Below are positions 50,982 through 58,446 of a stretch of DNA of 64,000 nucleotides, piece after piece (the first letter of the stretch is position 1; each line of letters starts with the position of its first letter). Made by a program: the position numbers and the translations under genes. Where the stretch lies: positions 26,670 through 90,669 of the forward strand of contig DFQQ01000011.1 of the NCBI GenBank assembly GCA_002377855.1. The letters run 5' to 3'. This DNA comes from Acidovorax delafieldii. Lineage in GTDB: Bacteria; Pseudomonadota; Gammaproteobacteria; Burkholderiales; Burkholderiaceae_C. Under the pieces are notes generated by a model that worked only from the letters and a program-made list of their open reading frames with translations, did no database searches and was not told where the DNA came from.

Positions 50982-52019
50982 ATGAAAAATGACATGAAAC
51001 CCATCGCCATCACCCAGGGAGACCCCGCGGGTATCGGCCCAGAAATTGTTGCCAAGGCATTCAGAGACGCGCCCCAGGAGCTGCGCGGCTGTTTCGTGGT
51101 GGGTGACGTTGCCACACTGCGGCGCGCGGCTGCATGCATTGCCCGCCCTGGTATTGCGCCATTGCCTGTAGCGGCGATGGATGGCGCAGCGGAGGCCTGG
51201 GCTGCTCCCTTGCGTTGTGTTCCGGTGTTGCCTTTGCCCGGGCTGCCAAGTGCGGTGCCCCTCGGACAGATCAGTGGCGAGGCGGGGCGGGCCGCAGCCG
51301 ATTGCGTGGAGTGGGCGGCACGGGCCGCATTGCGTGGTGACGTGGCTGCGCTGGTCACTGCGCCACTGCACAAAGAGGCGCTTTCAGCCGCCGGTCTCGC
51401 GTATCCCGGCCACACTGAGCTGTTGCAGGCGGAGGCGGCCGCTCATCGGGGAGTACCGGTGGAGGCCATGCCCGTGCGCATGATGCTCGCCAGCGACGAA
51501 CTGCGCACCGTCCTCGTCAGCATCCATGTGTCGCTGCGCGACGCCATTGCTGCGGTGACAAAGGACAACGTGGTGCAGACCGTGCAGATTGCGCACACCG
51601 CCCTGCAACGTACGCTGGGCCGCAACCCACGCATTGCAGTGGCAGGGCTCAACCCGCATGCGGGTGAGGGCGGCATGTTTGGCAGGGAGGAGCTCGAAAT
51701 CATTGCCCCTGCCGTGGCGTTTTTGCGGGGGCAAGGACTGGATGTTGAAGGGCCGTTGCCGCCGGATACCGTGTTCATGCGTGCTCGCCACGCCGCCAGT
51801 CACCCGGGCGAGTTCGACGTGGTGGTGGCGATGTACCATGACCAGGGCTTGATTCCCGTCAAGTACCTGGGTGTGGACAAAGGGGTGAACGTGACGCTGG
51901 GCTTACCGCTGGTGCGTACCAGCCCAGACCATGGGACCGCCTTCGATATCGCCGGGCAGGGCGTGGCAGATGCCTCCAGCTTGATTGAAGCAGTGCGCAT
52001 GGCCCGGCAACTCGCCTGA
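50982..52019 (+). CDS. pdxA: 4-hydroxythreonine-4-phosphate dehydrogenase
   Basis: NAD-dependent step of vitamin B6 (pyridoxal phosphate) synthesis. 345 residues with AITQGDPAGIGPEIVAKAF at the N-terminus, APLHKEALSAAGLAYPGHTE with metal-binding His, AGLNPHAGEGGMFGREELE and VVVAMYHDQGLIPVKYLG, ending with DHGTAFDIAGQG. ATG 50982 or ATG 50994 are both plausible and lack a clear ribosome site; an ATG at 50937 belongs to repeat copy 10. A convergent hairpin separates it from mscL. Confidence 0.95.
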   Translation: MKNDMKPIAITQGDPAGIGPEIVAKAFRDAPQELRGCFVVGDVATLRRAAACIARPGIAPLPVAAMDGAAEAWAAPLRCVPVLPLPGLPSAVPLGQISGEAGRAAADCVEWAARAALRGDVAALVTAPLHKEALSAAGLAYPGHTELLQAEAAAHRGVPVEAMPVRMMLASDELRTVLVSIHVSLRDAIAAVTKDNVVQTVQIAHTALQRTLGRNPRIAVAGLNPHAGEGGMFGREELEIIAPAVAFLRGQGLDVEGPLPPDTVFMRARHAASHPGEFDVVVAMYHDQGLIPVKYLGVDKGVNVTLGLPLVRTSPDHGTAFDIAGQGVADASSLIEAVRMARQLA

Positions 52020-52056
52020 ACTGCTGCCGCAGAGCGGTACTGCAGCACACGTAACA

Positions 52057-52077
52057 ACGCCCTCATCAAGAGGGCGT
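52057..52077. terminator. Hairpin between convergent pdxA and mscL
   Basis: Perfect 8-base stem ACGCCCTC (52057-52064) / GAGGGCGT (52070-52077) with a 5-base loop. There is no T tract, but it sits midway between two convergent genes. Confidence 0.5.
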
Positions 52078-52116
52078 CCAGTCCAGCCTGCCCAAGCAAA
52101 GGGCCTTCAAGGTGGC

Positions 52117-52551
52117 TCAGCGCTTAAGACTGTCGCGGATCTCGCGCAGCAACACAATGTCTTCTGGCACAGGCGCTGGCGCGGCAGGTGCCGCAGCTGC
52201 AGGCGCCTCGCGTTTGAGTCGGTTGATCTGCTTGATCATCATGAAGATGATGAAGGCCAAAATGATGAAATTCACCGCTACGGTGAGGAAGTTGCCATAA
52301 GCAAAAACCGGAACGCCGGCCTTGCGCAGTGCATCGAGCGTCATGGCTGTGCCGGAAGGCACAGTGCCCAGCACCACAAACAGGTTGGAAAAATCCAGCT
52401 TGCCAAATACAAGCCCGACTACCGGCATGATCAGATCGGCTACCACCGAGTCGACGATTTTCCCGAAGGCCCCTCCAATGATGACCCCGACCGCCAAGTC
52501 GATGACGTTGCCTTTGACGGCAAATTCTTTGAATTCTTTGATGATTGTCAT
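52117..52551 (-). CDS. mscL: Large-conductance mechanosensitive channel MscL
   Basis: Osmotic emergency-release channel of the inner membrane. 144 residues: N-terminal amphipathic MTIIKEFKEFAVKGNVIDLA, first membrane helix (VGVIIGGAFGKIVDSVVADL), the PVVGLVFGKLDFSNLF loop, second helix (FLTVAVNFIILAFIIFMMIK, about 84-103) and a charged cytosolic helix ending REIRDSLKR. AAGGGA precedes the ATG at 52551. Confidence 0.97.
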   Translation of the reverse strand: MTIIKEFKEFAVKGNVIDLAVGVIIGGAFGKIVDSVVADLIMPVVGLVFGKLDFSNLFVVLGTVPSGTAMTLDALRKAGVPVFAYGNFLTVAVNFIILAFIIFMMIKQINRLKREAPAAAAPAAPAPVPEDIVLLREIRDSLKR

Positions 52552-52750
52552 GTTTGCTTCCCTTTTATAAAAAGAAGGGCAAATCGCCCCGCCGAGTACC
52601 CAGCGGCATTATCTAGGAGACACGGGCGCAGTATTGCGGAGCGCATGGGGCTGTCAAGCCAGATTGCAAGAGCACGGCTGGTGTTACGAGTTTTCACTCC
52701 GCTACAATCCCCGGCTGACCCCAACATAGCGATGTATACCGAGGATCCCC

Positions 52751-53347
52751 ATGAGTGACACACCAGTCGACACCAGTAAGCGGACGTGGCTGATTGCGTC
52801 CGGATGCGCTGGTGCTGCGGGAGGAGTGGCCGTAGCCGTGCCCTTCGTCAGCAGTTTTCAGCCTTCGGAAAGAGCCAAAGCAGCCGGCGCTGCGGTAGAG
52901 GTGGATATTTCAGCCCTGCAGCCGGGCGAGAAGCTGACCGTTGAGTGGCGCGGCAAACCCGTGTGGATTCTCAAACGCACCCCCGAACAGATCGCTTCGT
53001 TGGCCAAGACCGAGCCTCAACTGGCCGATCCCAAGTCAGACCGCAAGACGTACCCCACGCCAGAGTACGCAAAAAATCAACACCGCTCCATCAAGCCCGA
53101 AATTTTCGTGGGGGTAGGCATTTGCACCCACTTGGGTTGCTCCCCTGGCGATAAGTTCCAGACTGGTCCCCAGCCGTCGCTGCCGGACGACTGGAACGGC
53201 GGCTTCCTGTGTGCCTGCCACGGCTCCACCTTCGATGTTGCCGGCCGCGTGTTCAAAAACAAGCCAGCGCCGGACAACCTGGAGATCCCGCCCCACATGT
53301 ACCTGTCCGATTCGCGCCTGCTGATCGGCGAAGACAAGAAGGCTTGA
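52751..53347 (+). CDS. petA: Ubiquinol-cytochrome c reductase, Rieske iron-sulfur subunit
   Basis: [2Fe-2S] subunit of the bc1 complex. 198 residues: N-terminal membrane anchor with a Tat-type start (KRTWLIASGCAGAAGGVAVA), then the Rieske domain with cluster ligands CTHLGC (125-130) and CACHGS (154-159). GAGG lies before ATG 52751. A possible -10 box TACAAT lies at 52703-52708. First gene of petABC; the spacers to petB and petC are 11 and 18 bases. Confidence 0.97.
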   Translation: MSDTPVDTSKRTWLIASGCAGAAGGVAVAVPFVSSFQPSERAKAAGAAVEVDISALQPGEKLTVEWRGKPVWILKRTPEQIASLAKTEPQLADPKSDRKTYPTPEYAKNQHRSIKPEIFVGVGICTHLGCSPGDKFQTGPQPSLPDDWNGGFLCACHGSTFDVAGRVFKNKPAPDNLEIPPHMYLSDSRLLIGEDKKA

Positions 53348-53358
53348 GGTAGCACAAC

Positions 53359-54771
53359 ATGGCTGAATTCAAGGAAATTTCCCCCAACGCGTCGGCATCC
53401 GCCAAGGTGACCAACTGGTTTGAAAACCGGTTTCCCACGGCCTTCGATGCCTACCGCGTGCACATGTCGGAGTACTACGCTCCGAAGAACTTCAACTTCT
53501 GGTACATCTTTGGTTCGCTCGCACTGCTGGTGCTGGTCATCCAGATCGTCACAGGCATTTTCCTGGTCATGCACTACAAGCCAGACGCAAATCTGGCTTT
53601 TGCATCGGTGGAATACATCATGCGTGACGTGCCTTGGGGCTGGCTGATTCGCTACATGCACTCCACGGGGGCCTCTGCCTTCTTCGTGGTGGTGTATCTG
53701 CACATGTTCCGTGGCCTGATCTACGGGTCATACCGCAAGCCGCGCGAGCTGGTCTGGATCTTCGGTTGCGCCATCTTCCTGTGCCTGATGGCAGAAGCCT
53801 TCATGGGCTATCTGCTCCCCTGGGGCCAGATGTCCTACTGGGGCGCACAGGTGATCGTGAACCTGTTTGCCGCGATCCCGTTCATTGGTCCAGATTTGGC
53901 ACTCTTGATTCGCGGTGACTTCGTGGTGGGCGACGCCACGCTGAATCGTTTCTTCAGCTTCCACGTGATTGCTGTGCCCCTGGTGCTATTGGGCTTGGTG
54001 GTGGCGCACTTGCTGGCACTGCACGACGTTGGGTCCAACAACCCCGACGGCGTCGAGATCAAAGGCCCCAATGCTCCCCGTGATGCCAAGGGCAAGCCAC
54101 TTGATGGCGTCCCCTTCCATCCTTACTACACGGTACATGACATTTTCGGTGTGGCCATGTTCTTGATGGCTTTCACTGCCGTGATCTTCTTCGCGCCTGA
54201 ATTCGGCGGCTACTTCCTCGAGTACAACAACTTCATCCCGGCAGATCCACTGGTGACGCCGCTGCACATCGCCCCGGTGTGGTACTTCACGCCGTTCTAT
54301 TCCATGCTGCGTGCCATCACCAGCGAGATGATGTACGCACTGATCGCCTGCGTGGCGCTGGGCGCACTCTTTGGTGTGGTGAAGGCGCAGTTGCCGGCTA
54401 TTTTCAAGGCTGTGGTTGCTGGTGGCGCTGTGGTGGTGATTGCTCTCATGCTCGCTATCGATGCCAAATTCTGGGGCGTCGTCGTCATGGGTGGTGCCGT
54501 GATCATCCTGTTCTTCCTGCCTTGGTTGGATTACAGCCCGGTGAAGTCAATTCGTTACCGCCCCGACTGGCACAAGTACTTCTACGGTGTGTTTGTGATC
54601 AATTTCCTGATCCTCGGCTACCTGGGAGTGCAGCCTCCGTCACCGATCGGCGAGCGGGTTTCTCAGGTCGGCACGTTGTTCTACTTTGGCTTCTTCCTGC
54701 TGATGCCCTGGTGGAGTCGCATTGGCAAGACCAAGCCTGTGCCTGATCGCGTAACGTTTGTCGCGCACTGA
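53359..54771 (+). CDS. petB: Ubiquinol-cytochrome c reductase, cytochrome b
   Basis: Di-heme integral subunit that oxidises quinol and reduces quinone. 470 residues, so it is a full-length cytochrome b and not a split b6/subunit IV form. Histidine heme ligands are seen in YMHSTGASAFFVVVYLHMFR and FFSFHVIAVPLVLLGLVVAH, and the quinol-site PPW-type region reads PLVTPLHIAPVWYFTPFYSM. About eight to nine membrane helices. GAGG lies before ATG 53359. Confidence 0.97.
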   Translation: MAEFKEISPNASASAKVTNWFENRFPTAFDAYRVHMSEYYAPKNFNFWYIFGSLALLVLVIQIVTGIFLVMHYKPDANLAFASVEYIMRDVPWGWLIRYMHSTGASAFFVVVYLHMFRGLIYGSYRKPRELVWIFGCAIFLCLMAEAFMGYLLPWGQMSYWGAQVIVNLFAAIPFIGPDLALLIRGDFVVGDATLNRFFSFHVIAVPLVLLGLVVAHLLALHDVGSNNPDGVEIKGPNAPRDAKGKPLDGVPFHPYYTVHDIFGVAMFLMAFTAVIFFAPEFGGYFLEYNNFIPADPLVTPLHIAPVWYFTPFYSMLRAITSEMMYALIACVALGALFGVVKAQLPAIFKAVVAGGAVVVIALMLAIDAKFWGVVVMGGAVIILFFLPWLDYSPVKSIRYRPDWHKYFYGVFVINFLILGYLGVQPPSPIGERVSQVGTLFYFGFFLLMPWWSRIGKTKPVPDRVTFVAH

Positions 54772-54789
54772 GAGCCGGAGCAAATAACA

Positions 54790-55548
54790 ATGAAGAAACT
54801 CATTCTCACGATCGTGGCGGCGCTCGGCATGGTGGCCGGCTCTGCAATGGCTGCCGGTGGTGGCATGCCCCTGGACAAGGCTCCTGTCAGGACTAACGAC
54901 CTGGCATCCCTGCAAAATGGCGCCAAGTTGTTCGTCAATTACTGCCTGAATTGCCACTCTGCGGCGTTCATGCGGTTCAATCGACTGAAGGACATCGGAT
55001 TGTCTGACCAACAGGTGAAGGACAACCTGTTGTTCACTACCGACAAGGTGGGTGAAACGATGAAGGCGGCCATTGATCCAAAGCAGGCCAAGGCCTGGTT
55101 TGGCGCCAATCCTCCAGACCTCACCGTGATCGCACGTTCGCGTGCAAGCTCCGCCGGTTCGGGTGCTGACTATCTGTACACCTATCTGCGCACCTACTAC
55201 CGTGACGACACCAAGTTGACCGGCTGGAATAACTTGGTTTTCCCCAATGTGGGCATGCCCCATGTGCTTTGGGAACTCCAAGGCGATCGTCGCCCGATTT
55301 TTGAGGACTATGAAAGCCACGGCCAGAAAACCCACGTCTTCAAGGGCTGGGAGCAGGTGTCGCCAGGAAAGATGACTCCTGTGCAGTACGACGAGGCCAT
55401 CGGTGACTTGGTCAACTACATGCAATGGATGGCAGAGCCGGCCCAGAACACGCGCATCCGCGTAGGCGTTTGGGTCCTGATTTTCCTGGGCTTTTTCACC
55501 ATCATCGCGTGGCGACTGAATGCGGCGTTCTGGAAAGACGTCAAATAA
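54790..55548 (+). CDS. petC: Ubiquinol-cytochrome c reductase, cytochrome c1
   Basis: Membrane-anchored c-type cytochrome that accepts electrons from the Rieske protein. A signal peptide (about 1-21) precedes the heme motif CLNCH at 52-56. The distal Met ligand is probably in VFPNVGMPHVLWELQG, and a C-terminal helix (about 226-245) anchors it. 252 residues. Maturation should depend on ResB/CcsB. GGAG precedes ATG 54790, and a terminator follows the stop. Confidence 0.96.
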   Translation: MKKLILTIVAALGMVAGSAMAAGGGMPLDKAPVRTNDLASLQNGAKLFVNYCLNCHSAAFMRFNRLKDIGLSDQQVKDNLLFTTDKVGETMKAAIDPKQAKAWFGANPPDLTVIARSRASSAGSGADYLYTYLRTYYRDDTKLTGWNNLVFPNVGMPHVLWELQGDRRPIFEDYESHGQKTHVFKGWEQVSPGKMTPVQYDEAIGDLVNYMQWMAEPAQNTRIRVGVWVLIFLGFFTIIAWRLNAAFWKDVK

Positions 55549-55559
55549 TTCGCTGACTT

Positions 55560-55597
55560 TCCGACGGCCCCTCTAGTGAGGGGCGCCGGATTTTTTT
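55560..55597 (+). terminator. Intrinsic terminator after petABC
   Basis: The core stem CCCCTC (55568-55573) / GAGGGG (55578-55583), with a TAGT loop, is extended imperfectly by CCG/CGG pairs. A run of seven T residues follows. It lies 12 bases after the petC stop. Confidence 0.85.
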
Positions 55598-55652
55598 ACA
55601 GAGTGGGCGCTTTGGTGCTTCCCACTCTTTTGATTTTTAGGAGCCTCCCACC

Positions 55653-56264
55653 ATGATGGTGCTTTACTCGGGAACCACTTGCCCCTTTTCCCACCGCTGC
55701 CGCTTCGTCCTGTTTGAAAAAGGCATGGACTTTGAGATTCGCGATGTGGATCTGTACAACAAGCCGGAAGACATCAGCGTCATGAACCCCTATGGGCAAG
55801 TGCCCATTCTGGTGGAGCGCGACCTGATTCTGTACGAATCGAACATCATCAACGAGTACATTGATGAACGTTTCCCGCATCCCCAACTGATGCCAGGCGA
55901 CCCAGTGGACCGTGCTCGCGTACGTCTTTTTCTGCTGAATTTCGAAAAAGAGCTGTTTGTTCACGTGAACACGCTGGAGTCGCGTGCCACCAAGGGCAAT
56001 GAAAAAGCGCTGGAGAAGGCCCGTGCGCACATACGCGACCGCCTGACGCAGCTCGCCCCTGTGTTCTTGAAGAACAAGTACATGTTGGGTGACAACTTCT
56101 CTATGCTCGACGTTGCCATTGCGCCCTTGCTCTGGCGTCTGGACTACTACGGCATCGAGCTGAGCAAAAATGCCGCGCCTTTGCTCAAGTACGCAGAACG
56201 GATCTTCTCGCGTCCTGCCTACATCGAAGCACTGACCCCCTCCGAAAAGGTCATGCGCAAATAA
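55653..56264 (+). CDS. sspA: Stringent starvation protein A homologue (glutathione S-transferase fold)
   Basis: RNA polymerase-associated regulator with a glutathione S-transferase fold. 203 residues: thioredoxin-like N-terminal domain (LYSGTTCPFSHRCRFVLFEK, about 4-23; YGQVPILVERDLILYESNII) and an all-helical C-terminal domain (about 90-200). TTAGGAGCC lies upstream; translation can begin at ATG 55653 or at the next codon. It is paired with sspB, as in most beta- and gammaproteobacteria. Confidence 0.95.
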   Translation: MMVLYSGTTCPFSHRCRFVLFEKGMDFEIRDVDLYNKPEDISVMNPYGQVPILVERDLILYESNIINEYIDERFPHPQLMPGDPVDRARVRLFLLNFEKELFVHVNTLESRATKGNEKALEKARAHIRDRLTQLAPVFLKNKYMLGDNFSMLDVAIAPLLWRLDYYGIELSKNAAPLLKYAERIFSRPAYIEALTPSEKVMRK

Positions 56265-56305
56265 ACGCGAAGGCCACTCTGTTTCATCGAACTGCTCCAT
56301 AGCCC

Positions 56306-56827
56306 ATGAACGCCCAGGAATCGACTTCCACACGTCCCTACTTGATTCGTGCTTTGTACGAGTGGTGTACCGACAACGGTTTTACCCCCTATGTAGCGGT
56401 GCGTGTGGACGATTCGGTGCAAGTGCCACGTGAGTTTGTTCACGACGGTGAAATAGTGCTGAACATCAGCTACGACGCCACCAGCGCGCTGCAGTTGGGC
56501 AACGACTTTATCGAGTTCAAAGCACGATTTGGGGGCAAACCGCGGGACATTCTCGTTCCCATAGGGCGCGTGATCGCGATCTATGCGCGGGAGAATGGCC
56601 AAGGCATGGCCTTCCCGCCTCCCGTGGACGGCCTTGTCAGTGCTCCATCGTTGCTCTCCAGCGTGATTTCGGGGGCTGAGGGTGGAGCGGCTGGAGAAGC
56701 GCACTCAGCTGCGGAAGACCGCGTCGTCCAACTGGTGCCTTCGGTAGACGGGGAGCCAGACGACCATTCGCCAAAGCCTACACCTGGACCCACTGGGGGG
56801 CGTCCGTCACTCAAACGTGTGAAATAG
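56306..56827 (+). CDS. sspB: ClpXP protease specificity-enhancing factor SspB
   Basis: Adaptor that delivers ssrA-tagged proteins to ClpXP. 173 residues: folded N-terminal domain (about 9-110, with RPYLIRALYEWCTDNGFTPY and GKPRDILVPIGRVIAIYARE), a flexible Ser/Gly/Pro linker and a short C-terminal ClpX-binding tail, here GRPSLKRVK, which matches the usual basic end. It lies 41 bases after sspA; a tRNA gene follows. Confidence 0.95.
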   Translation: MNAQESTSTRPYLIRALYEWCTDNGFTPYVAVRVDDSVQVPREFVHDGEIVLNISYDATSALQLGNDFIEFKARFGGKPRDILVPIGRVIAIYARENGQGMAFPPPVDGLVSAPSLLSSVISGAEGGAAGEAHSAAEDRVVQLVPSVDGEPDDHSPKPTPGPTGGRPSLKRVK

Positions 56828-56874
56828 CGCGGTTTTCTTTTGATGCTCGTTTTTCGGTATAGAATGCGGGCTTC

Positions 56875-56950
56875 GCCGGTTTAGCTCAGTTGGTAGAGCA
56901 CCCGCCTTGTAAGCGGTAGGTCGTCAGTTCGATTCCGACAACCGGCACCA
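56875..56950 (+). tRNA. tRNA-Thr, anticodon UGU
   Basis: A 76-base cloverleaf: acceptor GCCGGTT / AACCGGC, D arm GCTC...GAGC, anticodon loop CTTGTAA with anticodon TGT, T loop TTCGATT, encoded CCA (56948-56950). The T stem has the A52-C62 mismatch also found in E. coli tRNA-Thr(UGU). The outermost anticodon-stem pair C27-U43 is unpaired. A TATAGAAT box (56858-56865) lies 9 bases upstream and is the likely -10 element. Confidence 0.97.
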
Positions 56951-56993
56951 AATCTTCTCTCTTCTTTTCAAAAAATCTCCATCTTTTGCCGGT

Positions 56994-57302
56994 TCAACGC
57001 AAGTCCGTTTGAACTTTCAGGCGAATGGAGTTAACCTCCCAGCCCCGGACCCGCAAATGCGCCTGCAACGCAGGTAGCACTTGGCGCAGCTTGGCCGCGG
57101 CAGAATTGCTTTTCACCAGAAGGCACCACGTCGTGCCGTCGATGGGGCCGGCCCGCACGGTGTCGCGCAATCCTGCAGGCAACAATGGCTCTATGGCCTT
57201 CAACCGTTCGGTGGAGTCTCTGGTCAGCGCTGTCAGCATTGCCAGTGTGGGTGATTCCGCACTGGCTTGTTGCAGCGTGACGGCGTGGTGACGACGGTTC
57301 AT
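56994..57302 (-). CDS. dciA: DciA/DUF721 family protein
   Basis: 102 residues matching the DUF721/DciA family, whose members help load the replicative helicase DnaB in bacteria that lack DnaC. The core includes LLPAGLRDTVRAGPIDGTTW and KLRQVLPALQAHLRVRGWEV with the KH-like fold. ATG 57302 is chosen; it is divergent from the M23 peptidase gene with only a 30-base gap. Location between sspB/tRNA and secA is usual in Comamonadaceae. Confidence 0.82.
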   Translation of the reverse strand: MNRRHHAVTLQQASAESPTLAMLTALTRDSTERLKAIEPLLPAGLRDTVRAGPIDGTTWCLLVKSNSAAAKLRQVLPALQAHLRVRGWEVNSIRLKVQTDLR

Positions 57303-57332
57303 GGGGATTTGTATGGCAAGGAAGATCACTTT

Positions 57333-58316
57333 GTGCATTTGATTATCACGGACGCCCGTTCAGCCCGTACCCGGTCGTTGCACCTGTCGGGGGCGCGTCT
57401 CGTGCTGATGGGTTGCGTGCTTTCGCTGGGGCTGATGCTTGTAGCGGCGATGCTGTACCACTGGGTGTTCGTGAAGGGGGCCCGGGAAGGCTGGCCAGTA
57501 TTCGGCTCACTTGTCAAACTGGTGGTCAAGGATGAGTTCGATGAGCGCGACAGGTTCATGCGGGCCAATCTTGACGCCATGGCCAAGCGGGTGGGTGAAA
57601 TGCAAGCCCGCATGGTGCAGTTGGAGTCGCTCAGTGACCGTGTCATGGGCCTGGCTGGTCTGCCTCCCTCCGAGATGGTCAAGAGCGATGGTCGGGGAGG
57701 GGCCTTGGTAGGGGCGCGCAATTTATCGTTGGAAGAATTGCAGGCCACCCTCGATGATTTGGAGAAGCTCGCCAACCAACGGTCCGACTGGATGACGGTG
57801 GCCGAGTCCCGGCTGTTTGACCAACATATTCGAAAAAAGATGGTCCCAACGCACGCCCCTGTGACAGGGCGGGTGGCTGGATCTGCTTTTGGCTGGCGAC
57901 TGGACCCTTTCACGGGGCAGTCGGCCCTGCACACGGGGCTCGACTTTCAGGCCGACACGGGAACTCCCATCCTGGCCGCCGCAGGCGGCGTGGTCATCGC
58001 TCAGGAGTTCCATCCTGCCTACGGGAACATGATTGAGCTGGACCACGGAAACCAGCTCGTCACGCGGTACGCGCATGCCTCGCGTACGCTGGTAAAGCAG
58101 GGCGACTTGGTAAAACGAGGACAAAAAATCGCTGAGGTGGGCAACACCGGCCGATCTACGGGGCCGCATCTGCATTTCGAAGTGCTGGTGCAAGGGGTAT
58201 TCCAAGATCCTCAGAAATTCCTCAGTGCCGGTACAGGCAAGGCGGACAGCGTGGTAGCAATGGCTTCGCGAACCCCGCTTGTGGCCCAACAAAACGCCCC
58301 TCCTGCGGGCAGGTAA
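57333..58316 (+). CDS. Membrane-anchored M23 metallopeptidase (LytM-like)
   Basis: Peptidoglycan endopeptidase or amidase activator. 327 residues: membrane segment (about 24-47), coiled coil (about 65-100), then the M23 domain: HTGLDFQADTGTPILAAAGG with the first zinc His, and GRSTGPHLHFEVLVQG with the HxH motif; both metal motifs look intact. A GTG start at 57333 is chosen because AAGGAAG lies about 8 bases before it; the longer frame from TTG 57267 would overlap dciA. The usual neighbour of secA in beta-proteobacteria. Confidence 0.88.
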   Translation: MHLIITDARSARTRSLHLSGARLVLMGCVLSLGLMLVAAMLYHWVFVKGAREGWPVFGSLVKLVVKDEFDERDRFMRANLDAMAKRVGEMQARMVQLESLSDRVMGLAGLPPSEMVKSDGRGGALVGARNLSLEELQATLDDLEKLANQRSDWMTVAESRLFDQHIRKKMVPTHAPVTGRVAGSAFGWRLDPFTGQSALHTGLDFQADTGTPILAAAGGVVIAQEFHPAYGNMIELDHGNQLVTRYAHASRTLVKQGDLVKRGQKIAEVGNTGRSTGPHLHFEVLVQGVFQDPQKFLSAGTGKADSVVAMASRTPLVAQQNAPPAGR

Positions 58317-58446
58317 AATCGTCTGTCCTGGGTTCCCCGTCGGAATGCTTGCATTCCCCAGCGAAGGGCCCCACTGAATTCAATTCTTATTAGGGATTTC
58401 GGCCGTTTGACGGCGCCGACGCGGCGCGTTGAACGGACCTGTTCGC

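Noticed and set aside
57267..57332. Longer M23 peptidase from TTG 57267
   Set aside because: It would overlap the dciA start; GTG 57333 has AAGGAAG upstream and leads directly into the protein that matches the family.
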